Below, one piece after another: positions 35,070 through 46,264 of a stretch of 64,000 bases of DNA. A program made the translations under genes and the position numbers. Numbering within the stretch: position 1 is the first letter of the stretch; each line of letters opens with the position of its first letter. The stretch covers positions 372,001-436,000 of the forward strand of contig JBAJFG010000348.1 of NCBI GenBank assembly GCA_037903475.1, given 5' to 3'. The notes under the pieces were generated by a model. That model was given only the letters and a program-made list of their open reading frames with translations. It ran no database searches and had not been told where the DNA came from. The stretch is from Ancylostoma caninum. Its lineage: Eukaryota > Nematoda > Chromadorea > Rhabditida > Ancylostomatidae.

Positions 35070-35557
35070 AATTCCGTGTACAAATGCATGTAATTTCGGA
35101 GGGCATGCTATCAATAAATATTTCTGTTTTATTACGCTTAAACCTTTCCTAATGAAAACCTCACCCAACAGCAATAAGCTTCCTGCAATTTTCCTTTAAA
35201 GAGATCTTTTTCTTGAGTATTCACATGGTTAGAGATGATTTCGAAAAGGAGTCAGCAGATAATCACAGCTCCACCCTTCTGTGATTCTTGAAACTTTTGA
35301 AATAAGAACTAATAACACGGAAGAACGATCCAGAAATACAAGATCCCTTTCACCAAGTTGCTGCCATTCGTAGAAGCGTAAACACAAGGCGTTGCAGAGC
35401 TTCGTAGCCATTAAACCATTAGAATTGCATTGAATTTCCCTTGTTTTGAAGCATCCTTGAATCGCCTTCAGAAAAACGCTCAGTTGTGATTTTTTATTTT
35501 TTCAAATCATTATGTTTTTTGACGTGTACTGATTGTTTGGAGGTAAGCATGTGAACC

Positions 35558-35627
35558 GTAGTCAACAAGAATTAGTAGTAATCAAAGAGCGATCAACAAA
35601 ATCCAAGATTTTCAAAAAGAGATGTTA
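35558..35627 (+). CDS. candidate alternative terminal exon, copy B
   Basis: The frame reads QQELVVIKERSTKSKIFKKRC and then stops, matching copy A at 35004-35069 in register, with conservative changes (R/K, E/K, I/V). DNA similarity fades quickly outside the frame. The acceptor-like context is AACCGTAG. The limits are approximate. Confidence 0.3.
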
Positions 35628-35869
35628 AAGTTCGTAGGAACGTCCTCACGCTTGCGTTAGCGACGCTGAACTCCCTTTTCCAATCGTTTGTATTCTTACC
35701 GCATTTGGTGCATCATAATGCATTGATAACAATTCTCAGTGAGTTGTCATTAAAAACATCAACGGAACACTTGCTTTGGAAAATGTGCACCCCGGACTCC
35801 GTATTCAATATTTTCTTTTAGCCAGGTGAACATGATTTGGTGGATAACTTAGTCTGATCGGGCAGCGAC

Positions 35870-36100
35870 GGATAGGAAACGTGCATAGGAAAGGGGCGGA
35901 GTGCGAGAAAAAAAGTTTTCTTCACCGTTTTGGGGACTCAGACACAAAGTAAAAATAATAAAGGTATAAATTCAAACATCAAATAATTGATAATACTGAA
36001 AAAGCATAACTAAACAAATAAAAACAAGCTGATACAAGATTTTCATTTGTTTTATAAACTTCCACAGAGCTCCGCCCCCCCATGCGTCCTGCTGCACGAA
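35870..36100 (+). mobile_element. hAT-like MITE, diverged copy
   Basis: The left end CAGCGACGGATAGG, the middle 'ccgttttggggactcagac' and 'gatacaagattttcatttgt', and the right end 'ccccccatgcgtcctgctg' line up with the intact element at 34571-34854. The termini are mutated and no eight-base duplication remains. Confidence 0.65.
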
Positions 36101-36670
36101 AAAAAAATTATTGTGACGTGAATGTTCCAAGAAAGGTTCACATGTATCACAAGCGCTCTACTTTATCTTAACTCTGTGAATTAACTTAACCAATTCAAGA
36201 TGTAAGGGTACACTTCCACTGTGCATGAGCCGTTACCACCCAGTTGTGTCCTCTTACCAATGCAACTCTTCTGTTTCGGGGAAGGAGCTGCTATCCAGAA
36301 AATTATACTGGATAGCTAATGACGCTGTCAGACCAAGGAACTGGGTGCCGATGGGGGGGGGAGGCAGGGTAAAGCACAGGTGCGATATTTCAAACCACCC
36401 CTACGTATTTATAGGAGCAAAGCAAAAACGCAAAGGACGAGGGGGAGGGGGCAGGGTACGTTGTGTTTTTTCTTTATGATTGATCTTCGTCCTGCGACTC
36501 TAGTATTATCCACCTACGCACTGACTTCGGCAGAATAGCCGACGGCTTGTATGCAGTAAGCATCGTGAAGGGAACGGCGTCCACGCCCTAGCACATCATT
36601 TGAGCTGAGGATGAGGGTTCCACACCTCTACGACCTCTGCCGTTACTTCAAAAATTTTCCATCACAGTAA
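36100..36670. other. spacer with G-rich runs
   Basis: There is no gene. Two G-rich tracts (ATGGGGGGGGGAGGC near 36350 and CGAGGGGGAGGGGGC near 36438) bracket about 80 bases and may be the worn termini of another element of the hAT-like family. Confidence 0.3.
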
Positions 36671-36919
36671 AGGGTAATTTATACTAGCTGCGTGCGTCAG
36701 TCGCGCATCAGTCGCACGCATCCATTTGCAAGGGATTTTCCATGAAGACCGGTCAACACTGCATATATATACTCAATGAAAAGAACGCGCGGCCGCCGTG
36801 AGGCCGTAAACGCGTGCGTCTGAGCTGCGACTGCGATGCGACTGCTATGCGACTGGGCCCTATTCTTCATCATATAGTCGCACGCGCGTCAGTCGCACGC
36901 ATCCAGTATAAATTGCCCT
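36671..36919. mobile_element. Tourist-like MITE (PIF/Harbinger type) with TAA duplication
   Basis: The ends are AGGGTAATTTATACTAG and, reverse-complemented, AGGGCAATTTATACTGG, followed on both sides by GCGTGCG/CAGTCGC-type CpG-rich subterminal repeats. TAA lies directly outside each end (36668-36670 and 36920-36922). A three-base TAA duplication with short inverted repeats fits PIF/Harbinger-derived Tourist MITEs. The element is 249 bases with no coding capacity. Confidence 0.75.
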
Positions 36920-37594
36920 TAAATCGACACAGCAACACAGAGTGATAGCAATAAATTATTGAGAGAGAGATTAGTAAAAGTAGCATGTATTGCTTGCCAC
37001 AGGAGAAAAATCGCTGTGAATTCCATAAGTTTCACTCCATCTGTGCAAGTCGCGCACGTTAAATCGGTTCAATATTGCAGAAACCGCGCCGAAGTTCAGC
37101 CGAAACCCTCTGTGGAGCTGAAACCCTCTATGGATAAAAGATTACTGTAGCTTCCACCACAGGTCAAGTGCCGAGAAGGTGCGTGAATCGCAACCTTATC
37201 GCACTTGCCCTGTGGCGGACTATACAGTATTCAAGAGTAGTAGAGCGATGCGCATAAACCGTCCAGAGCGAGGAGGGAGCAGAGAGTGAAAGCAGGAAAG
37301 TTTACGTAAAAACATGTTAAAACATGTCCAAGATTGTTCAAAGAAATTCAGTTTGCTAGCGAACAGATCCCTCTTTTTTGTGTTATGTTTAGTATGTCCA
37401 ACACGCTCAAACTTGTTAGGCATGTTTCCTTAAAACTGACAGATTCGTTTATGATGTCTGAAATTAGTATTACAGATTGAAAGGTGCCGAATCCTTCTAC
37501 TTATATACTGATAAAAGATGTAATGAAAGCTGTTTAATTGCTCATTACAATGTAAGGACCATGTACCACCAAGAATGGTGAAATCATGGGCGTG

Positions 37595-37890
37595 GTTTAC
37601 GCCCAGTTGAAAGCAAAAGGGGGGAGAGCACGTATCAAGAAAAACTGGAGTCTTTTATACAATAAGTTTGAATTGCGGAAATTTGAACAATAAACTTATC
37701 AAGAATTGCATTTAATTTAATTCGGACTTAGCATGACTAAAGGCAAAGTTAAGATTATAATATAATACGAAATCAAAAAAGAGTAAATATAAATAAAAGA
37801 AAGGAGTAAATATAAAATTTTCATCGATTTCATGAAGTATGTAGCTTCTGATCCCCCCCCCCCCGCCTCCTCCCTGCCTCATACCCCAGA
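37595..37890. mobile_element. possible hAT-like MITE relic
   Basis: A G-rich block (aaaggggggagagc), an AT-rich centre, 'taaaattttcatcgatttcatgaag' and a C-run (gatcccccccccccc) follow the order seen in the hAT-like MITEs. The outer termini are not recognisable. This is a weak call. Confidence 0.4.
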
Positions 37891-38222
37891 GGAGAAAATG
37901 ATGTTGATAAACACTATCGAAAACGAATTCATGACTCCTTTGTTTCTATTCACATCGTTAAACCTAACGACAGAGCGTAGAGATTTTGTGGGCATATAAA
38001 TTTCAATGTGCACGCTAAGAAACGCATCTGGTTCTCACATTAAATCAGTGGAAGCAGATGTGGTTTAGTAGTGCAAGCTAAGTTCATTCACTGAGCTATA
38101 TAAAACAGCCCCCCACCCCCTCCCCGCCGCCTCCCCCACTCAGTGGTCCTCCAAATTGTGGATGTGGCACATATGAGTGAAGTCGTGCGGGACGAGGTGG
38201 TAGGGCGAACTCGTCTTGTAGG

Positions 38223-38656
38223 CTTTAAAGGCAGCACTCACGGAAATTTTCACTTCTGAAATGAGTCACTTACTATGTAGCCGGCCGCTGGACAATCGCA
38301 ACAGCAAGTTGAACACCTTGAATGGCCGCCTACCTCCGAAGATACTGCCGTGGACACATCTGCCGCTCTGGACATTAGGGTTCCGTCGCGCCAACTAACG
38401 CCTTTGACAGGGTATGTGCATGTGGTTCAGCGGGGGCGTGTCTATGAAATTCGTACCGTTTGCAGGGTTTCGTGCCGGGACCCATCACGGAACACTCGTC
38501 CGCGCTGTGGACGCACATGAAATACCGCCATATTTTTCTGTGTTTTTCGCGTGTTTCACGCTATGTCATCGTTGTCAATGAGTTCATCGTCCCTAAAAAC
38601 CCCGATATACCGCGAAATCTTCAACACAAAAATTTCCGTGAGTGCTGCCTTTAAAT
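38223..38656. mobile_element. TTAA-flanked MITE
   Basis: TTTAAAGGCAGCACTCACGG at 38230-38249 is mirrored by the reverse complement ending near 38653; about 26 bases of the termini match almost perfectly. TTAA lies at both outer edges, as in piggyBac-type insertion. The interior (about 380 bases) includes a CpG-rich part and no long frame. Confidence 0.7.
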
Positions 38657-39339
38657 TGATATTCTTGACCATAAATTAACAGATACTTCTCAATTTTACA
38701 CTAGTTGAAGGGTAACGTTCAGATTAGCACTTCGAAGCCACTGAACAACTCACTGTGGTAGAGCCATGTGGATTTCATTTGAGGCTACACCTATTTATAT
38801 ACTAGTTTTTTTGTTCATTAGATTATTCATCAGTTGCACTCCTGGGGTCGTAGTAATTGCGCTGGAACCGACGGTTATAGAGGAAGTTGTGGCCTCGAAC
38901 AACTGTCGGTTTTCGAGGTTAACCGACTTATAACCAAGATATAACCAAATTCTTGTCATCACTTGAACTACATCCACTCCATTTCCACTTATTTGCAAAA
39001 GACGGCCTTAGCGAGGAAACGAACGCGCGAAGACTTGCGTGCATGGCAACAGTCATCGCACTGAGCCACAATATTCATCAACATACTATTTCAAACCCAG
39101 GCAATGACGAAGGAATCCAATGGTGTACACCTCGCCGCTGTTAGTAGATGTTCTCCACGATTAATCCGTTTTCTGTTCCGAATGAAAGAGTGTTTATATT
39201 ACACGTCTGAAGCAATAGCGCATCGGATCTGAACTACATTCCTAATATTGCGAATACTTCGCAGATAGTGCAGAATTACGTGCATAACCAATGTGTTCGG
39301 ACCTTTTTTGTCATTTTAGTCGTGGTTAACGGAGCAAAC

Positions 39340-39450
39340 GCAAAAATGCAAAACCACGGATACCGACAGGATTTGAACCCCGCACCCTCTCGATCATATC
39401 CTATGATCTTACCCACTCTACCAAACAGCAACTTGTCGTTTTAGGCGGGA
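39340..39450 (-). repeat. tRNA-derived SINE-like unit
   Basis: On the minus strand a near-consensus pol III A box (TGGTAGAGTGGG, 39423-39412) is followed 33 bases later by a B box (GGTTCAAATCC, 39379-39369). Together they look like the D- and T-arm halves of a tRNA. No complete acceptor stem or CCA-compatible end can be folded by eye, so it is more likely a tRNA pseudogene or SINE head than a working tRNA. Confidence 0.6.
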
Positions 39451-39787
39451 GGCGCTCCATAAACGTATAGTATAATATCGACTGCCAATTACTGGTATAC
39501 ATGATGTAGAACCTTGTTAGTCAAAGCTTCAAACCATGTAGGCTTCATTTCAATCTGTTTCATTAACTTATCACACTTGTAAAATGGGACTGAATGCATT
39601 GCCAGAGCTATTCGCTTGTTTTAAATGCAAAAAGAATAATTTGGAACTCAAAACGGAAGGAAACTGCTTAATTTTCCTAAATTTTTAAAATATCAGCTTT
39701 ACGGTTACAATGCATAGTTAGGAAAGCCCGAATTTTAACGCAAAATCATGCTGCAATGCCACTTACACACTTGTATAGCCGGGATCT

Positions 39788-39813
39788 AAAAAGTCCTCTG
39801 GAGGACTTTTTAA
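39788..39813. repeat. short perfect hairpin
   Basis: TAAAAAGTCCTC, a three-base loop, then GAGGACTTTTTA: a near-perfect 12-base stem ending in a T-run. It resembles a bacterial terminator in shape, but in a nematode genome it is most simply a stem-loop or a MITE remnant. Confidence 0.7.
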
Positions 39814-41069
39814 TAACCTTGTCTGCACCTGAGACATTTGCACACTCTCTGCGCGCGCTCTATCAATATCGATATGGCAGTGGCTGGGCGATCCAACAAA
39901 CCGACGGTTTTGCAACGCCCGAGACCAGCATACAAACTGCGGTATAACCTGTATAACCTGTACCTGGTTATATCACGGTTATTGAAACCAAGTCGAAATT
40001 CATTTCTTTAGGACCATTTCAAGATAGTAATGGTTCCTGGTTATAAAGTGTATAACTGCCGGTTCAACCTCCTGGTTAACCGGCATTTATAGCGCAATTA
40101 CTACGGCCCCTGATGATCCATACAACGAAAGTAACGAGAACAAAGAAATGAAGCGAAGAGTTTGAAAAAAAGCACTACGAGATACAGTGGGCGTCAGTAC
40201 TCGAAAAACACACCGTTCTCGATGGAATCGTTGCCGTAGTAGCAAATCAGAGTTTTCTTGATAGCTGGTTATCAAATGTGATGTTAGCTATCGAGAAAAC
40301 TAATTAACTATCAAAAAAATCCTATAGTTTATTGCTCCGAAAAGGATTCCAGCTTTTTGCGGCCGCGAAAAACGCGCTGCGATTGACAATCATTGTAGGT
40401 GATCTAGTGACATTTTGAGCAAAGATAAAATCATATGCAAATTAGAATTCAAATGTCTGTATACATCGACACAGATTCCGCGCAAGAGGTTTTCTTTTTC
40501 TAAAGCTTTGGGTGCACCAAGCAGACCTCCCATTTTATGATGGCGAATAGCCATGCAGGTTGAGTGCAGACCGCTTCCGTGCAGCTTTTTTCCTGCCCAT
40601 CGACTTGTGCAAACACTCCCGCACACGCTTTTCTTTTTCGCTGTTTCCGGCGTTTGTGCTATTTTGTCGTGGCACCACCAGTAAACACCGCTTTCAGAGG
40701 AATGAATATCCCGGAGTGGAATCCAATCAGTTGATTGTATGCTATTGGAATGCCCTTCGCCTTTCCCTAAGTGTCAGATTCGGATTCGTCCAAGTGATGT
40801 TCAATTGGGTCTTCGTGTGCCACATTTCCGTCGTCAAATTAGCTAAATTCCTCGTTCTCTGGTGTTCTGCGCAATTTTCTCATTAACGACATTGCTGTCT
40901 GCGTGGTGGAGCCGCTTCAAGTCTTTGCTTCTTTCAAGCTGTTAGCGCAAGGCTTTTTTCCGTAAACAACCGCGGATGCTCAGCAACTGCTCACAATTAC
41001 AGCTAGTATTCTAATATCTGTTTATTGCACAGTTACTCTCATTATTTTCGCATCACAAGATTCCACCTA

Positions 41070-41290
41070 TCTGGCCTGCCGTGCCGCACCACCTACGTGG
41101 CTCGGCGTATCCGCAGCCGGTGTTTGTGCTTCGGTTGTTTTTCTGTCCTTGTTATCATTTTTGTTCCGGATTGCGTGGGTCAGCTTGACAACAAACACAA
41201 GCAGAACATCAACCCTTGACAGATCCGACATCCACAACGCACGGCCGGGTTGCCGCGCCGCGTAAATGGTGCGGCGCGGCAGAGCGGACC
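41070..41290. mobile_element. MITE with GC-rich inverted ends
   Basis: CCTGCCGTGCCGCACCACC on the left is mirrored on the right by GGTGCGGCGCGGCAG (reverse complement CTGCCGCGCCGCACC). The arms are about 30 bases and diverged. The interior contains AACAAACACAAGCAGAAC-like low-complexity sequence. A related short hairpin lies at 61680-61714. Confidence 0.5.
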
Positions 41291-41469
41291 ATCGGTATTT
41301 GCGATGCGAAAACGTGCACAATATGCAGCTTTATTTCTAACTTTAAGCGATGTAGCTGTTAATAGCTGTGTATTAGAAGATTAAATAAGTAAGTCAGCTT
41401 TACGGATTCTCCCAAGAAGGAAAGAAAAATTGTTCCTCCTTCTCAGGAAACATAAAAACCGTGTTTTGC

Positions 41470-41752
41470 ATAGGGTTGAAAAATGCAAATCCCACGATTA
41501 AGACATGCAATTATTTATCCAATAGTTCTATACCACCAATGGTCAAATCCATGCAAAATCTATGCATACCCCTGCAAAACCCATGCATACCCATGCAAAA
41601 CCCGTGCAAGGCCCATGCAATACCCATGCATACCCATGTGTCCATGATTTCATGGATTGACTATTGCCGGTATAGAGCTATTGATTGAAAAAAAAAACAG
41701 GTCTTGCATGAGCACATATGTCTTAATCGTGGGATTTGCATCTTTCAATCTC
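41470..41752. mobile_element. MITE containing a CCATGCA tandem array
   Basis: Termini GATGCAAATCCCACGATTAAG (left, with AAATGC variant) and its reverse complement on the right give about 30-base inverted ends. Inner repeats TAGTTCTATACC and GGTATAGAGCTA are also mirrored. The centre (about 41550-41636) is an irregular tandem array of CCCATGCATA and CCCATGCAAAA units. Confidence 0.7.
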
Positions 41753-42079
41753 ATTTAAAACATGGTCTTCAAGTCCCTCGAGTTCATGCATTTTCTTTTG
41801 AGTTTGAATGGGATCCAGTATGATGAGACACGCACGGCTCCTTCAGCGGCTGTTCTAAAGCAGTATAAAAACGTGTGAAGAAATGAAGCTTTCTCAAACA
41901 CATTTGGATGACATTTCACATAGCTGCTCGTTTTTGCCCTGCTTCTGGGTCATTGTTGCACATGCTTATCTGTGAACATATTGTTGAAGCTACTTTTATT
42001 CCATGCTTCACGGGAACTCAATCAGCTGCCCAGTCCACCTTCTTTTTTCATGTATTTAATTAATTTGAAGATGAGCAAA

Positions 42080-42345
42080 TCACCGCTGCCCTACAACATT
42101 TGCCAGGATTTCAAGACATCTCAATAATTTTCCCTGTTGCATGGACCCTATTTGTAGGAAGCGGTCAATGTTGTGATAATTAGAAGTCGAGTAATGCAAT
42201 AGTAATTTCATGAGTTTGAGGATACTTCCGACTTTCAATCTCTCGCTCTCTGTCAGCGTTCGTTTTGATGCTGATTTGAATGGTAGACATGAATTATTCA
42301 TTCCAACACCGTGCGCATTATTTTCGGCCTTTTTCAACACAATCA
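42080..42345 (-). CDS. candidate terminal exon of an unidentified gene
   Basis: The frame is open for 87 residues and ends in TGA. It includes KKAENNAHGVGMNNSCLPF, KRTLTESERLKVGSILKLM and LRCLEILANVVGQR. Codon character and amphipathic, helix-like spacing argue for real coding sequence. A possible acceptor (TTGTTAAATAG) precedes it. I do not recognise the family. It may belong with the minus-strand exon at 44134-44314, but the phases do not join directly, so an intervening exon would be needed. Confidence 0.4.
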
Positions 42346-42654
42346 CTATTTAACAATAACAATTTCGTGAAGAGACGAAATCCCAGGATCGAAAATCTTT
42401 ACAAACTTATTATTGTTTCAAAAGATAGAAGAATGCTCAGAAAAATTATGTTTTCGTCATATATAATATATTATATTCGTATCTTTATGTCATATTTTAT
42501 GTAATAATATAGTGTCGTGATATGATTCTGTGCAATACTTCACTTAATTATTCAATGCATAACGCCTCCTCTCCTTCCCCTCTCCTTAACGACTGGATCG
42601 TTCAAAATTCCCAGGCTCATCGTCATAAAAGAAAGAATGTTCGTTAGCAATATG

Positions 42655-42915
42655 TAGCAGTGGTCGACGCAGGCCACTCCTTGGGTCTATGTGGAATGAT
42701 AAAATAACTAAAAATATCGATTAACCATTAAATACTTCAAAAGTAATAACAAAAATTAACAATAAAAAATAAGCCTATACGATATTTTTAATATAATGTC
42801 ATATAATTTTTTAAATATTATAATACTAGTATGATATTCCATACAGCAATTTCGAAAATTCGTTAACCTATCCCCTTACTTGGGGCTTGCTCTCCCTGCC
42901 ACCGCCACCGGTACG
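42655..42915 (+). mobile_element. hAT-like MITE, diverged copy
   Basis: The left end CAGTGGTCGACGCAGG, an AT-rich centre with 'atacgatatttttaat' and 'aatttcgaaaatt', and the right end CCACCGCCACCG align with the 34571-34854 element. The flanks (ATATGTAG and GTACGTTC) do not match, so the target duplication is gone or the ends are shifted. Confidence 0.6.
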
Positions 42916-43138
42916 TTCATAAGGATATTTCTTATCCCAGGGTAAATGTTTCTGTAGAGTGACAGGACTAACCCTGAGGTTTAGCTGGAAACACCACCAG
43001 CTGTAGCCGAAAATCCACATTTTAGCTGATTTTATTACGACTTCATAGTTAATTTTTTTTCTCTTCTGTTTCAATTGATTTGTCACTAACCCTGAAGCAT
43101 CCCTTATCCTTCTGGTGGCACACCCTTGTGGTGTATTC

Positions 43139-43140
43139 AA

Positions 43141-43171
<31 letters not shown>

Positions 43172-43174
43172 ATT
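43139..43174. repeat. (AAAT)n microsatellite
   Basis: About eight consecutive AAAT/TAAA units followed by AATTAATC. It is a simple repeat with no other feature. Confidence 0.9.
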
Positions 43175-44133
43175 AATCATTGACAGTCTTTTAAAAGTCC
43201 ACGCGATGTTTCTTTTTGACTTTGGTTTTGGCAAATTTTCCCTATGAGTTAATGATTTATTCGTTTCTTCCCACTTCTGCTTGCTTTCCTACAGTGTTCA
43301 TCTATGTTGATAGGAAGAGTAAGAATCCGGGATTGCATAAGTTCGACGTTTGCATCTAGCGCCATTTTTATAGGAATTTTGGGATCTTTTAGAATTCTCA
43401 ACCAGAGAGCATCTCATCAGCTGGCTTTTTTCCAGTGGCATCGGGTGTCCGTCCTCACGTGTTCAAATCCGCAAGTACTTAATCGCATTAGTTCGAAAGC
43501 GCTATTATGCGTTGTCGAATTTACTACAACGAAATGTTTTCTACCCAACGCGAAATTGATGCCTGGCTCTGAATTTCAAATCAGACGTTGTTGACAATGC
43601 GATTGTCACGCATCTGCCTTTTTTCGACAATCTGAGTGAATATGTAATCGAGGTGTTACATTTTGGTAATCTGAATACGAGGATATTCCTGCGATTACCA
43701 GGGTGCTGTAGTCGTAAGTGTTCGAATTATTCATTTATACACCAGTGTATAAAAAATTCAGTGTTGATACTGGAAACAGCTCTGCATACCCTGTGGAACA
43801 CAGAGATTTTCTCTTGTTACGTGTATTGAAGACGACTTGTAGTTGAAGATGTAAACTAGCGAGAGGGGTAGCTGCCCCATCCGCTGACTCGCATTGCACA
43901 GCGGTGCGTGCATTAATGTGACCAATTAGTGCCTATATTTCATGTTTTCTGCTCGACGCACGGGCTGTTTATTGACGAGTGGTACGCTTCTGGAATGAAA
44001 AACTAACTAAAAAAACCCAACCTGCATTTTAATGCGTGGTCATCTATTATGAGCTTGGCCACGCTATTGAGCTGCACAAGCGTAGCGAGGTCGTACTACG
44101 CTTCGTTCATTTCTTTTTTCTCCCATTATACAC

Positions 44134-44314
44134 CTTCCCCTAAGTCGAGGATGCAGCAGAAGTGTCAGTGATCTTACGACAATTTTATTTGCCTTATGAG
44201 AAACTGATAATTCTTCTAAATAGACTCCATGAGAGATAGACTTGAAAAATCGTATCTGCTCCATGCTTCCAATGCTGTGTTGGCACCAGTAAACCTTTTG
44301 GTATCTACATTTCA
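44134..44314 (-). CDS. candidate internal exon of an unidentified gene
   Basis: The exon follows an acceptor-like TCCCAAAAG and ends at AAG/GTGTAT. It encodes 59 codons plus split codons at both ends, including YQKVYWCQHSIGSMEQIRFF and EELSVSHKANKIVVRSLTLL. Codon character is good. There is no recognised domain. It lies upstream, in minus-strand order, of the candidate terminal exon at 42080-42345. Confidence 0.35.
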
Positions 44315-44959
44315 CTTTTGGGACGATGAGAATTAATGGAAAGCGTCTTCTTTGCTGATCCTTTCTCTTATGTCATCGTTTCATTTTCATAAATTTTGAA
44401 CGTGCAGAGACCGGGGTACTTTCGCACGATTTGTACACTGACAGCGACTGCTATCTAACGCAATTTGTTTGGATGATATTCATCAAGTTAGCGGGCACGA
44501 TGTTGCACCTAGCAAATTGGTCTCCATCGTTCATTAAGCGTTGTTTTTCGATAGTTTTCATGGAGAAACAGAATCACAGACGTTGCCTTTATGCACCATT
44601 CCATGGCAGTAGTGCTGTGCCCGAACACTTGTGCTGGCAATAAAATCGCGGCGATTGCGTAGCCCGTACAGTGATAATCGCGGCGATATAGTCCCCTCTT
44701 CAGAATTTTGAAGGCCGTAGGTTCACTGAAAGATTCATGCTATTGTATTTGATGATTTTCTGCCATTATGTTACTGGAATGGTAAAACAGCTAGTACGCA
44801 ACCCGGCTACTCCACTTTTGGTACGCAGTATTGTTGTAAATGGACAGTGGCCAGTGCACATCAAAATGTAATTTTTAAATTTTTCATGCATTTTGGCGTC
44901 GGCAAAGCTGGACGCTATATTACTCGAGAACAATATCGGAGCCCTACTTTTCTTTCTAG

Positions 44960-45070
44960 TCGCAAATACGTACAAGGATTACATCACTTACGAGAAATGT
45001 CGAAATTGAAGGACGAAGTGAATGAACAACTATCACGATTGAACGTCAAAACAACTTTTAATTCGCAAAA
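44960..45070 (+). CDS. candidate exon of an unidentified plus-strand gene
   Basis: A strong acceptor (TTTTCTTTCTAG, ending 44959) precedes a frame encoding KYVQGLHHLREMSKLKDEVN, then EQLSRLN, a likely short coiled-coil or helical segment. The donor at 45071 (GTGCAC) is weak, but its phase fits the next candidate exon at 45975-46130. The gene is not recognised. Confidence 0.35.
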
Positions 45071-45974
45071 GTGCACCTATGCAACAACAACATTCCAGCG
45101 TTCCAGCAGTGCACTTTGCAAATGTTCATTCCTTCGCGTGGTCCTGTTTTCGTCTTTCAAGTTGCATTTGTTCCCTGTTCTCAGTATGGGATTCCCTTGT
45201 GGTGACTCTGAAGTTGTTTTGCATCTACGGACATGAAGGATTGCACTCACTACGTAGTTGCGAATCTAGATAATTGATGGTGAGTGCATAGTCCACCAAT
45301 TCTGGCACTGGGCTTCTATAGACTTACATAAATCATTTTCGCATCGAAACGTTGGTCTCTGGAAAGTTGCAGACGCCATTAGCTGAAAGTGAAGGTCACA
45401 CATTCCAAACGCCCATATCAGCTGATGTGCTTTGTTTTTGTGACTAATCCGTTCAATATGTGATTCAGACAGCGATCTCTTTCATTTCTCACATTTTTTC
45501 TGTAATGCATCGCATGTCAGAATCAATTTGTGCTTCTTTCCCAGATTCTCAATTGTAATGTTGATGCCTTTGCCGCTGAAGGTGTTGTATTGTTGCATTT
45601 CCGCTCCTCTGAGAATACCGCCTTATTCATCTCTTGGTGGTCAGCATCACTTAGCACTATCGACTTTTATCTGAATTGTATTTTTTGAATTTTCTCTCTT
45701 CACCATAAGGGCTCTTTACTTGAATTTCACGTTCTTCCCTAATTCCCTAGAAGCCCTTACACCCAGAATGGAGTGTAGTTCGACGATTTCTGAAAAAAAG
45801 CTATCCATACAATTGAAGGCAAACCAGATGGTGCGCAAGAGGGCAAATTTACCAAAAGAAATTATGATAAAAAATTTCGTACACCTTTGGCATCAAAGAT
45901 ATGTTCGAGGAAAATTCCTATTTACTACTGTAAAATTCTTTCCCGAAGACTTTTAATCTTCTGACAACCTTAAG

Positions 45975-46130
45975 TTTACTGGCGAATATGGCGCGTTATA
46001 TGTACCTGGAAAGGGGTGGTCAAGTTCTCGATGCGATCATGTTCTACGACTGGTCGGTTGACCCAATAGGCCAATTGCAGGGCCCGTCTGTGCCGCCCAC
46101 TCGAGGTATAACGCTACACACCCCTCACCG
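45975..46130 (+). CDS. candidate exon of an unidentified plus-strand gene
   Basis: The frame encodes MARYMYLERGGQVLDAIMFY, then DWSVDPIGQLQGPSVPPTRG, ending at a strong donor (CACCG/GTAAGC). The acceptor (CCTTAAG) is weaker. Its phase joins both the exon at 44960-45070 and the acceptor at 47710 (next codons MNEQFKHH). I do not recognise the protein. Confidence 0.35.
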
Positions 46131-46264
46131 GTAAGCTGCGCCTTTTTTCTCATGGTTCAGTTCCAGGCAACAGTAACCCTTGGAAAAGCCAGTAACTGAG
46201 AAAATGTGCGAAAGCGTGGAAGAAGGCGGTGAGTTAAATTACTAGGGCGAATAGAGAATTGAAA

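Larger units (their letters stand above)
38842..40112. mobile_element. 1.27-kb inverted-terminal unit
   Basis: CTGGGGTCGTAGTAATTGCG at 38842 is matched by the reverse complement of the sequence ending at 40112 (CAGGGGCCGTAGTAATTGCG). Inside each end are further similar CCGGTTATA-type motifs. The unit encloses the tRNA-like block at 39369-39423. No target duplication is seen, so this may be two facing MITE copies rather than one element. Confidence 0.5.

Noticed and set aside
39788..39813. Rho-independent terminator
   Set aside because: The shape fits, but the window is eukaryotic with spliced genes, so a bacterial-type terminator is not expected.
41550..41640. CRISPR array
   Set aside because: The CCATGCA units are irregular and adjacent without unique spacers, and lie within a MITE in a eukaryotic genome.
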